A stretch of 64,000 nucleotides of DNA, from the NCBI RefSeq assembly GCF_040546685.1, contig NZ_JBEPOH010000001.1:3224001-3288000 (forward strand), written 5' to 3'. Positions 1 to 11,543 of the stretch are shown piece by piece. The notes below the pieces were generated by a model, which made no database searches, was not told the origin of the DNA, and was given only the letters and a program-made list of their open reading frames with translations. The position numbers were made by a program, and so were the translations under genes. Positions within the stretch are counted from its first letter, which is position 1; each line of letters begins with the position of its first letter. Source of the DNA: Variovorax sp. OAS795 (GTDB taxonomy: Bacteria; Pseudomonadota; Gammaproteobacteria; Burkholderiales; Burkholderiaceae_C).

Positions 1-772
1 GCGCAAAGTCCTCGAAGTGGATGCGGCGCGCGCCTTCGCGGTCGAAGCGCGTCACGGCCAAAAAGTCCGGCTCGTCGGGCAGGGCATAGCTGTGCTCGGC
101 CGCAATGGCGGAAAGCGGTGCCAGCTCGGCATGGCAGACCTCGACACCGGCCGCGCCCGCGAGCTGGAGCGAGAGTATCTCGAGCTGCGGCATGTGGGGC
201 CTTCCCGCCACGGGCAGCTTGGCGATCACGCGCGTGCTGGCGCCGGCGCGGGTGCGGGCCACGTAGCGTCCGCCCTGCCTGCGCAGGCCCAGCTTGGGCT
301 GCACGCCCGAAACCGAGATGCCTTGAGGCATGGGCAGCTCGACGACCGACATCTCGAGCGCGTCCTGGTCCTGCGTGATGAGCCGCTGCAGCGTCTGGCG
401 GTCCACAGCCACGGGCTTGGCGCTCACGGCGCCGGGCAGGTCGCCGCCGCAGGCCGCGAGGAGCTCGAAGTGGTCGTTGTCACGGCAGCCGCGCAGCTGC
501 GCGATATGGCTGCGCAGCACGCCTTCGGGCAGAAGGTTTTGAAAGAAGCGCGGCAGCTGGCCGCCTTGGGCGTTGAACAGCGGGTTCTTCACGTCGGCCC
601 AGAGCGCCGATTGCGTGGCGGCATCGCTTGCCACCATCGACAGCGAAAGCACCTCGGCCGGCGGCGCCGCCACCAGTTCCGGCTCGGCGACGAAGCGGCA
701 CAGGTCCGCGTACTGGAAGAGCTTGCCGAAACGCCGCGTGCCGAGCGATATCTCGAGGATCTTGACGTTCAT
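1..772 (-). CDS. hipA: HipA-type serine/threonine kinase toxin (N-terminal part, cut by window edge)
   Basis: Translating the minus strand from the ATG at 770-772 gives an open frame to the window edge, about 257 residues, beginning MNVKILEISLGTRRFG. It contains the N-terminal HipA features FFQNLLPEG and GGDLPGA, then VSGVQPKL, which opens the kinase fold in HipA proteins. The catalytic C-terminal half lies outside the window. HipA kinases phosphorylate targets such as GltX in E. coli and are held in check by HipB. The start codon overlaps the stop of the upstream hipB-like gene (ATGA), so the two are translationally coupled. The target here is unknown. It could also be a HipA homologue that is not a toxin. 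Confidence 0.85.
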   Translation of the reverse strand, partial: MNVKILEISLGTRRFGKLFQYADLCRFVAEPELVAAPPAEVLSLSMVASDAATQSALWADVKNPLFNAQGGQLPRFFQNLLPEGVLRSHIAQLRGCRDNDHFELLAACGGDLPGAVSAKPVAVDRQTLQRLITQDQDALEMSVVELPMPQGISVSGVQPKLGLRRQGGRYVARTRAGASTRVIAKLPVAGRPHMPQLEILSLQLAGAAGVEVCHAELAPLSAIAAEHSYALPDEPDFLAVTRFDREGARRIHFEDFA

Positions 773-1083
773 GGCGGGCGGCGCTTGTTGGCGTACGGCG
801 GAGCGGGCGCCTGTGCAACGGCGTGTCCCACCCGCGTGGCGACCGGGCGATAGCCGGGATCGGTGCCCACGCTTTCCCCGAAGCCCTTTGGCGCCAGCTG
901 CAGTTCCAGCCCGAGCGCATCGACGAGCGCCAGCAGCGAAGACAGCTGCGGATTGCCTTTGAGGCTCAGGGCGTTGCGCACCGAGCGTTCGGTCAGGCCG
1001 GAGCGCTGCGCGATCTCCGCATGGGTGAGCCCCGCGGCATCACGCCGTGCGGAGAGGGCGATGATGAGCTCCTGTTTGGTCAC
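769..1083 (-). CDS. hipB: HipB-like XRE-family antitoxin/repressor
   Basis: This 104-residue protein has an N-terminal helix-turn-helix at about residues 15-65 (AEIAQRSGLTERSVRNAL) followed by a short basic, proline-rich tail. HipB antitoxins bind HipA and repress their own operon. The start is GTG at 1081-1083 (read on the minus strand) and no clear Shine-Dalgarno is visible ahead of it. The stop overlaps the hipA start by 4 bases. Palindromes lie at and just upstream of the start. The tail is longer and less acidic than expected for a minimal XRE repressor and may form the HipA contact. Assignment as antitoxin rests on context. Confidence 0.85.
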   Translation of the reverse strand: MTKQELIIALSARRDAAGLTHAEIAQRSGLTERSVRNALSLKGNPQLSSLLALVDALGLELQLAPKGFGESVGTDPGYRPVATRVGHAVAQAPAPPYANKRRPP

Positions 1084-1126
1084 GGAAAGATATTACCGCA
1101 AACCGCCTTCTGGGAAATATATTTCC
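1083..1126. promoter_or_regulatory. Candidate hipBA operators
   Basis: A perfect 14-bp palindrome, GGAAATATATTTCC, lies at 1113-1126. A related imperfect one, CGGAAAGATATTACCG, lies at 1083-1098 and touches the hipB start codon. Both are AT-rich islands in a GC-rich context and sit where a HipB dimer would autoregulate. Function is inferred from position and symmetry. Confidence 0.5.
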
Positions 1127-1142
1127 GACGCGGCTGGCGCTG

Positions 1143-1904
1143 CTATCTGGGTAGCAGCGTGAAGAAAGGCAGGACCGCGCCCATGATCCAGTTCTGCCCG
1201 AAGTCGAGCGCGGCGCGCCGGTATTTCTCGTCCGCCTGCGCCGCCAGCAGGTCGAGCCTGGCCACCACCTTGGACAGTTCGCGGTCGGCCACGAGGTTGC
1301 GGCCGCGCTCGCTGATCTCGGTGGCCAGCAGCAGGGGCTGGCCGTCCGGCCCGGTCTTGGACGAAATCAACCACAGCGAGATCTCGAAATTGCGCGCCGC
1401 GCGGTAGCTGTTCTCGGCATTGATGCCGTCGAGCAGGCTCTGGTCCCAGGTGTCGCCGTTCGCCTGCTTGAGCATCGTGGCCCAACCGACGACCAGTGCC
1501 GCGACGCGGTCTCCCTGGTAGCCCTGCGGGCCGGTGTCGAAAGCCAGCCGGATCGCCTCGATGCCGGTGGCGCCGCGCAGTTCGGGCAGGGCAGGGCCTG
1601 TGAGCACCGCGTCCCAGGCGCGCTGGGAGGCGGCCTCGATGCTGGCGGCGGATTTGCGCCATTCACGCGGATTGCGCCGGTACAGCGTGGTCTGCACGCG
1701 GCGGATCGATTGCAGGTTGTCCCGCAGCGAAAGGTTGGCAATGCGGTTGGCGCTGGATTGCAGCCATTCCTGGTTGCCATAGGGTTCGGCGCGTTCTGTG
1801 GAGCGCACGGCCGCGCAGCCGCCAAGGCCCAGCAGGGCGGCGGCGCCGGCCAGCAGGCAGCCGCGGCGGGTGGCGAAGGGTGAGGAAAGCAGGGAATCGC
1901 TCAT
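1143..1904 (-). CDS. Hypothetical lipoprotein
   Basis: This 253-residue protein begins MSDSLLSSPFATRRGC and has a hydrophobic stretch ending in a lipobox (LGLGGC, cysteine near residue 29), so it is probably exported and lipidated. The paired arginines before the hydrophobic core resemble a Tat signal but lack the full motif. The rest is a soluble, mostly helical domain with no motif I recognise. It ends near IMGAVLPFFTLLPR. It is divergent from smc, with about 113 bases between the two starts. No function is proposed. Confidence 0.7.
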   Translation of the reverse strand: MSDSLLSSPFATRRGCLLAGAAALLGLGGCAAVRSTERAEPYGNQEWLQSSANRIANLSLRDNLQSIRRVQTTLYRRNPREWRKSAASIEAASQRAWDAVLTGPALPELRGATGIEAIRLAFDTGPQGYQGDRVAALVVGWATMLKQANGDTWDQSLLDGINAENSYRAARNFEISLWLISSKTGPDGQPLLLATEISERGRNLVADRELSKVVARLDLLAAQADEKYRRAALDFGQNWIMGAVLPFFTLLPR

Positions 1905-2017
1905 GGCCTGACGTTATCATCCACCGCTGGGGCGGCGGCCTGCCTCCAGCGGCAGGCCCGTGCAATTTTCCTTACAAATCAATACCTTGGCGCTACGTCA
2001 AGGCAGGCCGACAAGTC

Positions 2018-5000
2018 GTGCGTCTCAATTCCATCAAGCTTTCGGGCTTCAAGTCGTTCGCCGAACCCACCAACTTCCTGCTGCCAGGCCAACTGGTCGG
2101 CGTCGTCGGGCCCAACGGGTGCGGCAAGTCGAACATCATGGATGCGGTGCGCTGGGTGCTGGGCGAGTCGCGCGCATCGGAGCTGCGCGGCGAGTCGATG
2201 CAGGACGTGATCTTCAACGGCACGACCACGCGCAAGCAGGCGAGCCGTTCGAGCGTGGAACTGGTGTTCGACAACGCCGATCACCGCGCGGGTGGCCAGT
2301 GGAACCAGTTCGGCGAAATTGCCGTGCGGCGCGTGCTCACGCGCGACGGCACCAGCAGCTACTACATCAACAACCAGCCGGTGCGCCGGCGCGACGTGCA
2401 GGACGTGTTCCTGGGCACGGGCCTCGGTCCGCGGGCCTACGCCATCATCGGGCAGGGCACGATCAGCCGGATCATCGAATCCAAGCCCGAGGAACTGCGC
2501 CTGTTCCTCGAAGAAGCGGCGGGTGTCTCCAAGTACAAGGAGCGCCGGCGCGAAACCGAGAGCCGCCTGGGCGACACGCGGGAGAACCTGACGCGCGTGG
2601 AAGACATCCTGCGCGAACTCAACGCCAACCTCGAAAAGCTCGAGAAGCAGGCCGAGGTGGCCGCGCGCTACAACACGCTGCAGGGCGAAGCCAGCAAGAA
2701 GCAGCACCAGCTCTGGTTCCTCAAGCGCAGTGAAAGCGACGCCGACCAGGCGAAGATCAAGGCCGAGTCCGAGAAGGCGATCAACGACCTCGAATCGCGC
2801 ACTGCCGACCTGCGCCGCATCGAGGCCGAGCTCGAGACCGTGCGCCAGGCCCACTACGCGGCAGGCGACCAGGTCAACCAGGCGCAGGGCAAGCTCTACG
2901 AGGCCAGCGCCGAAGTCGGCCGCCTGGAAGGCGAGATCCGCTTCGTTGTCGAAGGCCGCCAACGCGTGGAGCAGCGGCTCGTCCAGTTGCGCGAGCAGAT
3001 GGGCCAGTGGGGCCGCCGCCGCGAAGAGGCCGAGGCGGAAATAGAAACGCTGGCCGGCCAGGGCGTCGATGCCGAGGAACAGGCCGTGCTCTTGGCAGCG
3101 CAGCTCGAAGAACACGACGCGCGCATGCCGGAGCTCGAGGAAGCCGTGCAGCGCGCGCAGGACGTGGCCAATTCGCAGCGCGCTGCGGTGGGCCAGATCC
3201 AGCAGCAGATCCAGGTGCTGGCCGCCGACCAGCGCAACATCGAAGACCAGAGCCGGCAGCTCACGCAGCGCAGCGAACGCCTGCGCGCCGACCAGAACGC
3301 GCTCGCCGCGCCGGACGAAGCCCGCCTGCAGGCGATGCAGGAAGAGCATGCCGCCGCACAAGAGGCCGCGGGCGAAGCCGACGCCCGCCTGCATGAACTG
3401 CAGGAATCGGTGCCGCAGCTCGACGACGACCGCCGCGTGAAGCAGCAGGCCGTCAACACCGAAAGCGCCCGCCACGCCGAGCTTTCGGCGCGGCTCGAGG
3501 CGCTGCGCGCACTGCAGGAAAAGGTCAAGACCGACGGCAAGCTGGCGCCCTGGCTCGCCAGGCACGGGCTCGAAGGCATGCAGGGCCTGTGGAGCCGCAT
3601 CCACATCGAGCAAGGCTGGGAAAACGCGCTCGAAGCGGCGCTGCGCGAACGCCTGGGTGCGCTCGAAGTCAGCCGTCTCGACATGGTGCGCGCCTTCGGC
3701 AACGACGCGCCCCCCGCCAAGCTGGCGTTCTACAGCCCGCCGGACGCCGGTGTGTCGCAGGACAGCGGCACGCTGCCTCGCCTGTCGGGCCTGCTGCGCC
3801 TGAACGACGCGGGCCTGCAGGCGTTGATGACCGACTGGCTCCACGGCTGCTACATCGCGCAGAGCTTCGAGGAAGCGCTCGCCGAGCGCGCCACGCTGAA
3901 GCCCGGTGAAGTCATCTACGTGCAGAGCGGCCATGCCGTGTTCTCGCACAGCGTGAACTTCTACGCCCCCGATTCCGAGCAGGCCGGGCTGCTGGCGCGC
4001 CAGCAGGAAATGGAAAACCTCGAGCGCCAGCTGCGCGCGCAAACGCTCATCAGCGAAGAGGCGCGCACCGCCTTGATCCGCGCCGAAGCCGCCTATTCCG
4101 AAGCCGCGCAGCGCCTCGTGGCAGCGCGCCGCGAAGCGGCCGAAACGCAGTCCCGCGCGCACGAACTGCAGGTCGAGACGCTGCGCATGACGCAGCTGGC
4201 CGAGCAGACGCGCGCCCGCAGCGAGCAATTGGCCGCCGACCTTGCCGAGGTCGATGCGCAACTCGAAGAGCTGCAGGAAAAGCGCATGGCCGCCGAAGGC
4301 CGCTTCGAGGAACTCGACATGCAGCTGGCCGACAGCCAGGAGCGGCATGCGGAACTCGACGAGCGCGTGATCGAGGCCGGTCGTGCCCTCACTGCCAGCC
4401 GCGAGCAGCACCGCAGCCTCGAACGACAGGCGCAGGAAGCCACCTTCTCGCAGCGCACGCTGGAGGCACGCCGCGGCGAGCTGAACCGCGCGATCGAGAC
4501 CGCGTCGCAGCAGGTGGTCGCCCTCACCGACGAAGACGAGCGCGCCCGGGCCGAGCTCGGCCGCCTGTCCGATGCGGCGGCCCAGGCCGGGCTGCAGGAC
4601 GCGCTGGCCCTGAAGCTCGAGCGGGAGGCCGCGCTGGGTGCCGCGCGCAGCCAGTACGACGACCTCACGATGAAGCTGCGTGCGAGCGACGAACGCCGGC
4701 TGCAGCTCGAGCGCGAGCTCGATCCGCTGCGCCAGCGCATCACCGAGTTCCAGCTCAAGGAACAGGCCGCGCGCCTGGGCGTCGAGCAGTACCAGCAGCT
4801 GCTCGACGACGCGGGAGCCGACCTCGAAGCCATCGCGCAGTCGATCGAAACCGACAAGGTGCGCCTCGCGGGCCTGCAGGGCGAAATCGACCGCCTGAAC
4901 CGCGAAGTGGTGGCCCTGGGTGCGGTGAACCTCGCCGCGCTCGACGAGCTGGCGGTGGCCAGCGAACGCAAGACGTTCCTCGATGCGCAGTCCGCCGACC

Positions 5001-5533
5001 TGAACGAAGCCATCGGCACGCTCGAAGATGCCATCCGCAAGATCGACGGCGAAACGCGCGAGCTGCTCGGCGGCACCTTCAAGATCGTCAACGAGCATTT
5101 CAGCCGCATGTTCCCCGAGCTTTTCGGCGGCGGCAATGCGCGGCTGGTGATGACAGGCGATGAAATCCTCGATGCCGGCGTCCAGGTGCTCGCGCAGCCG
5201 CCGGGCAAGAAGAACCAGACCATCCACCTGCTTTCGGGCGGGGAAAAGGCGCTCACGGCCATTGCGCTCGTGTTCGCGATCTTCCAGCTCAATCCCGCGC
5301 CTTTCTGCCTGCTCGACGAAGTGGATGCGCCGCTGGACGATGCGAACACCGAACGCTATGCCAAACTCGTGACCGCCATGAGCCGCGAAACCCAGTTCCT
5401 CTTCATCAGCCACAACAAGATCGCCATGGAAATGGCCGAGCAGTTGATCGGCGTCACCATGCAGGAGCAGGGCGTCTCGCGCATCGTGGCGGTCGACATG
5501 GAATCGGCCGCCTCGATGGTCGAAGCTGCTTAA
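2018..5533 (+). CDS. smc: Chromosome segregation protein SMC
   Basis: SMC is an ATP-driven condensin subunit that organises and segregates the chromosome with ScpA and ScpB. I chose the GTG at 2018 because it gives the family-typical start MRLNSIKLSGFKSF and 1171 residues, the usual length. The frame stays open upstream to 1880 but that leader does not look like SMC. Walker A is GPNGCGKS at residues 31-38. Two long coiled coils flank a hinge at about residues 510-640. The ABC signature LSGGEK is at 1072-1077 and Walker B (CLLDEVDAPLDD) is near 1097-1108. zipA follows after 14 bases and then ligA, an order common in betaproteobacteria. Confidence 0.97.
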   Translation: MRLNSIKLSGFKSFAEPTNFLLPGQLVGVVGPNGCGKSNIMDAVRWVLGESRASELRGESMQDVIFNGTTTRKQASRSSVELVFDNADHRAGGQWNQFGEIAVRRVLTRDGTSSYYINNQPVRRRDVQDVFLGTGLGPRAYAIIGQGTISRIIESKPEELRLFLEEAAGVSKYKERRRETESRLGDTRENLTRVEDILRELNANLEKLEKQAEVAARYNTLQGEASKKQHQLWFLKRSESDADQAKIKAESEKAINDLESRTADLRRIEAELETVRQAHYAAGDQVNQAQGKLYEASAEVGRLEGEIRFVVEGRQRVEQRLVQLREQMGQWGRRREEAEAEIETLAGQGVDAEEQAVLLAAQLEEHDARMPELEEAVQRAQDVANSQRAAVGQIQQQIQVLAADQRNIEDQSRQLTQRSERLRADQNALAAPDEARLQAMQEEHAAAQEAAGEADARLHELQESVPQLDDDRRVKQQAVNTESARHAELSARLEALRALQEKVKTDGKLAPWLARHGLEGMQGLWSRIHIEQGWENALEAALRERLGALEVSRLDMVRAFGNDAPPAKLAFYSPPDAGVSQDSGTLPRLSGLLRLNDAGLQALMTDWLHGCYIAQSFEEALAERATLKPGEVIYVQSGHAVFSHSVNFYAPDSEQAGLLARQQEMENLERQLRAQTLISEEARTALIRAEAAYSEAAQRLVAARREAAETQSRAHELQVETLRMTQLAEQTRARSEQLAADLAEVDAQLEELQEKRMAAEGRFEELDMQLADSQERHAELDERVIEAGRALTASREQHRSLERQAQEATFSQRTLEARRGELNRAIETASQQVVALTDEDERARAELGRLSDAAAQAGLQDALALKLEREAALGAARSQYDDLTMKLRASDERRLQLERELDPLRQRITEFQLKEQAARLGVEQYQQLLDDAGADLEAIAQSIETDKVRLAGLQGEIDRLNREVVALGAVNLAALDELAVASERKTFLDAQSADLNEAIGTLEDAIRKIDGETRELLGGTFKIVNEHFSRMFPELFGGGNARLVMTGDEILDAGVQVLAQPPGKKNQTIHLLSGGEKALTAIALVFAIFQLNPAPFCLLDEVDAPLDDANTERYAKLVTAMSRETQFLFISHNKIAMEMAEQLIGVTMQEQGVSRIVAVDMESAASMVEAA

Positions 5534-5547
5534 GCCGAGCAGCACCG

Positions 5548-8755
<3,208 letters not shown>

Positions 8756-8864
8756 AGGCGGCGGCGCGGTGTGCTTACCGCCCGTTACGCGACTTCACAC
8801 CAGCGCAGTCAACAGGGCCTACAAGCTGGCGTTGAAGAGACAGAAGGCTGACAAGGAGACCCTC

Positions 8865-9311
8865 ATGCAAAAGATTCGTTTTCTCGGTACCTGCGTCGCC
8901 ATCGGCGGCATCGCGCTGCTCGGCGGCTGCGTGGGTGTTCCTGCCGACCCTTACTACAGCGGGGGCTACTCGCAGCCGTACTACGACAATCCGGTGGTCG
9001 TCCAGCCCGCGCCCGTCTACATCGAGGGCGGCACCTACTATGAAGGCCGCCGTCCTTACTACGGCGGGCGGCCTTATTACGGTGACCGGCCCTACTACGG
9101 GCGGCCGGGTTATCCGGCGGTGCGTCCGGGCTACCCGGTGCCGGCCGTGCGCCCCGGATGGGGCGGCTCCGGACGACCCTCGGCAGGCGCAATCGTGCCG
9201 CCGACCGGAAACACAGGCGTCTCGCCATTGCCGCAGTACCGCCCGCAGGCGCCGAATGCGCGCCAACGGCTCTACTCGTCGCCCGACTCGAAGACCCAAT
9301 CGCCTCCCTGA
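8865..9311 (+). CDS. Small Pro/Tyr-rich lipoprotein
   Basis: I start this gene at the ATG at 8865, which is preceded by AAGGAG at 8852-8857. Longer in-frame starts run back into the end of ligA and lack a signal. The 148-residue product has a signal peptide with lipobox LLGGC (Cys about residue 20). Its mature part is low complexity with repeats of RPYYG(G/D) and RPGYP at about residues 60-100. Such surface-lipoprotein tails are common in betaproteobacteria and have no assigned role. It sits between ligA and def and is probably transcribed alone. Confidence 0.75.
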   Translation: MQKIRFLGTCVAIGGIALLGGCVGVPADPYYSGGYSQPYYDNPVVVQPAPVYIEGGTYYEGRRPYYGGRPYYGDRPYYGRPGYPAVRPGYPVPAVRPGWGGSGRPSAGAIVPPTGNTGVSPLPQYRPQAPNARQRLYSSPDSKTQSPP

Positions 9312-9365
9312 TCGCATGGCGGGCGGGTAGCCGTCGATGCGGCCGGCGGCCGCCATAATCCCGCC

Positions 9366-9905
9366 ATGGCCATCCGCGAAATCCTCAAGATGGGCGACCC
9401 CCGGCTGCTGCGCGTTGCGCAGCCGGTCGCCGCCTTCGATACCGACGAGCTGCACCTCCTGGTGCGCGACATGTTCGAGACCATGCACGCCGTCAATGGC
9501 GCCGGCCTCGCGGCGCCGCAGATCGGCGTCGACCAGCAGCTCGTGATCTTCGGTACCGACGTCGTCAATCCCCGCTACCCCGATGCCCCGCCGGTGCCGC
9601 GCACCGTGCTGCTGAATCCCGTCATCACCCCTCTCGGCGACGAGGAAGAAGAGGGCTGGGAAGGATGCCTGTCGGTGCCCGGCCTGCGCGGCGTGGTGCC
9701 GCGCTTTGCGAACATCCGCTACACCGGCTTCGATCCCTACGGCGACCCGATCGATCGCATGGCCAGCGGGTTCCATGCGCGCGTGGTGCAGCACGAGGTC
9801 GATCACCTGCTGGGCAAGCTTTATCCGATGCGGGTGCGCGATTTCTCCCGGTTCGGCTACACCGAGGTCCTGTTTCCAGGCCTCGACGCGAACGAGGACG
9901 ACTGA
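9366..9905 (+). CDS. def: Peptide deformylase
   Basis: Peptide deformylase removes the formyl group from the N-terminal Met of new proteins using a bound metal. The 179-residue protein carries all three family motifs: [10 protein letters not shown] (residues 45-54), EGCLSVPG with metal ligand Cys101, and HEVDH (143-147) giving two His ligands and the catalytic Glu. The length is typical. It stands alone here rather than with fmt, its usual partner, so this may be a second deformylase in the genome. Its product is a substrate for the methionine aminopeptidase encoded further along at 17988-18812. Confidence 0.96.
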   Translation: MAIREILKMGDPRLLRVAQPVAAFDTDELHLLVRDMFETMHAVNGAGLAAPQIGVDQQLVIFGTDVVNPRYPDAPPVPRTVLLNPVITPLGDEEEEGWEGCLSVPGLRGVVPRFANIRYTGFDPYGDPIDRMASGFHARVVQHEVDHLLGKLYPMRVRDFSRFGYTEVLFPGLDANEDD

Positions 9906-9912
9906 CGCAAAA

Positions 9913-9934
9913 CGGCCGGCCCTCCCGCCGGCCG
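9913..9934. terminator. GC-rich hairpin between convergent def and doxX
   Basis: CGGCCGGC (9913-9920) and GCCGGCCG (9927-9934) form a perfect 8-bp stem with a 6-base loop in the gap between two convergent genes. There is no T-run after it, so it may act as a weak two-way terminator or an mRNA-end stabiliser. Confidence 0.4.
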
Positions 9935-9941
9935 CACGATC

Positions 9942-10337
9942 TCAGTTGTACCTTCCGCCCAGGCCGAAGCGGCCGCCGCCGAACAGGCTGATGGCCAGCG
10001 CGGCGAACAGGTACATGCCCTGCAGCTCGAGCGCCCAGCCACCTTGGCTGTTGAGCGCCCCAAGGTCCTTGAAGTGCGCGAGCCAGATCGCCACCACCAT
10101 GTTGATCGCGATGATCAGCGCCGCGGGCCGGGTGAACAGTCCAACGATCAGGAGCACCGGCGCAAGAATCTCGCCGACGTAGACCAGGTAGGCGGTGGCG
10201 GCTGGCAAGCCATGGGATGCCAGCATGCCGCCGATGCCATCCACGCCCTTGCCGACCTTCGCGATGCCATGCAACAGGATGAGGATGCCGAGTGCCACAC
10301 GCAGAACGAGCTTGCCGGTGTCGTCGGATTTGGTCAT
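9942..10337 (-). CDS. DoxX family membrane protein
   Basis: This 131-residue protein has four predicted membrane helices and the DoxX-family pattern: LVLRVALGILILLHG near residue 10, VGEILAPVLLIVGLFTRPAA in the middle, and a Gly-rich C-terminus. DoxX-like proteins are small inner-membrane proteins linked in some bacteria to redox stress or terminal oxidases, but no activity can be read from sequence. The ATG at 10335-10337 was chosen because it starts just before the first helix. It is convergent with def and divergent from the ABC binding protein. Confidence 0.85.
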   Translation of the reverse strand: MTKSDDTGKLVLRVALGILILLHGIAKVGKGVDGIGGMLASHGLPAATAYLVYVGEILAPVLLIVGLFTRPAALIIAINMVVAIWLAHFKDLGALNSQGGWALELQGMYLFAALAISLFGGGRFGLGGRYN

Positions 10338-10508
10338 GAACGGATTCCTGGTGAGAGTGATTGAAGGGCCGTATGTTAGTGAATGCGGCTGGCAACAAAA
10401 GACCGGCCAGGACGCCTTGCGGCATATGCATCCAACCGTCCGTTCTTTGGCAGACTGGCGCGCAGCCCCGTACACTGCCTTTCGCCTACTGTTGAGGAGA
10501 ACACACCA

Positions 10509-11543
10509 ATGAAGAGCCGATTCCGTCCCGCGCTGGCCGCGGCCGCCTCCGTCGTGGCGCTCGCCGCCGCCGCTCCCGCGTTTGCGGGCAAGACCCTCGA
10601 TGCCGTCAAGCAGCGCGGCACCGTCAAGTGCGGCGTGACCAACGGCGTGGCCGGTTTTTCCGCGCCCGACACGCAGGGCAACTGGTCGGGCCTGGACGTG
10701 GACACCTGCCGTGCCATTGCCGCGGCCGTGCTGGGCGACGCGAAGAAGGTCGATTTCGTCCCGCTCAATTCGCAGCAGCGCTTCTCGGCCCTGCAGGCCG
10801 GCGAGATCGACATCCTCGCGCGCAACACCACCTGGACGCTGACGCGCGACGCATCGCTGGGCTTCAATTTCACGACCATCACCTACTACGACGGCCAGGG
10901 CTTCCTGGTGCCCAAGAAGCTCAAGGTCACCAGCGCCAAGCAACTCAAGAACGCCACCATCTGCACGCAGTCGGGCACCACCAACGAGAAGAACGTGTCG
11001 GACTACTTCCGCGCGCAGAACATCCCGGTCAAGACCGTCGTGTTCGAAAGCTTCGAGGCTTCCTTCAAGGCCTTCTTCTCGGGCCGCTGCCAGGCCTTTA
11101 CCACCGACGCCTCGGCGCTCGCAGGCCTGCGCAACAAGGAAGCGCCCAACCCGGACGACTACGTCATCCTGCCCGAGCTGATCTCCAAGGAGCCGCTCGC
11201 GCCGCTGGTGCGCCGCGGCGACGACGAATGGTTCGCCATCGCCAAGTGGGTGCCCAATGCGCTCATCGAGGCCGAAGAGTTCGGTGTCACGCAGGCCAAT
11301 GCCGACGAGCTCAAGGCCAGCAGCAAGGACCCGGCGCAGCAACGGCTGGTGGGCACCGGTGAAGACCTGGGCAAGCTGCTCGGCCTCGACAAGGACTGGT
11401 CGTTCCGCGCCATCAAGGCCGTGGGCAACTACGGCGAGATGTTCGAGCGCAACGTCGGTCCCAAGTCGGTGCTCAAGCTGCCGCGCGGCTCCAACAACCT
11501 CTGGAACAAGGGCGGCCTGATCTACGCACCCCCGGTTCGATGA
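10509..11543 (+). CDS. Polar amino-acid ABC transporter, periplasmic binding protein (AapJ-like)
   Basis: This 344-residue exported protein starts at the ATG at 10509, with GAGGAG at 10494-10499. A signal peptide ends at PAFAG (about residues 22-25). The mature part matches the SBP_bac_3 family, including KCGVTNGVAGFSAPD, the ligand-loop region LDVDTCRAIAAAVLGD and DILARNTTWTLTRD. General amino-acid binding proteins of the Aap/Bzt type have this length. Its stop overlaps the start of the next permease (ATGA), so the genes form an operon. Substrate is inferred to be polar L-amino acids. The exact range is unknown. Confidence 0.9.
   Translation: MKSRFRPALAAAASVVALAAAAPAFAGKTLDAVKQRGTVKCGVTNGVAGFSAPDTQGNWSGLDVDTCRAIAAAVLGDAKKVDFVPLNSQQRFSALQAGEIDILARNTTWTLTRDASLGFNFTTITYYDGQGFLVPKKLKVTSAKQLKNATICTQSGTTNEKNVSDYFRAQNIPVKTVVFESFEASFKAFFSGRCQAFTTDASALAGLRNKEAPNPDDYVILPELISKEPLAPLVRRGDDEWFAIAKWVPNALIEAEEFGVTQANADELKASSKDPAQQRLVGTGEDLGKLLGLDKDWSFRAIKAVGNYGEMFERNVGPKSVLKLPRGSNNLWNKGGLIYAPPVR

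Noticed and set aside
1979..5545. Minus-strand frame of about 1190 codons opposite smc
   Set aside because: SMC on the plus strand has all motifs. The antisense frame is an artefact of GC bias.
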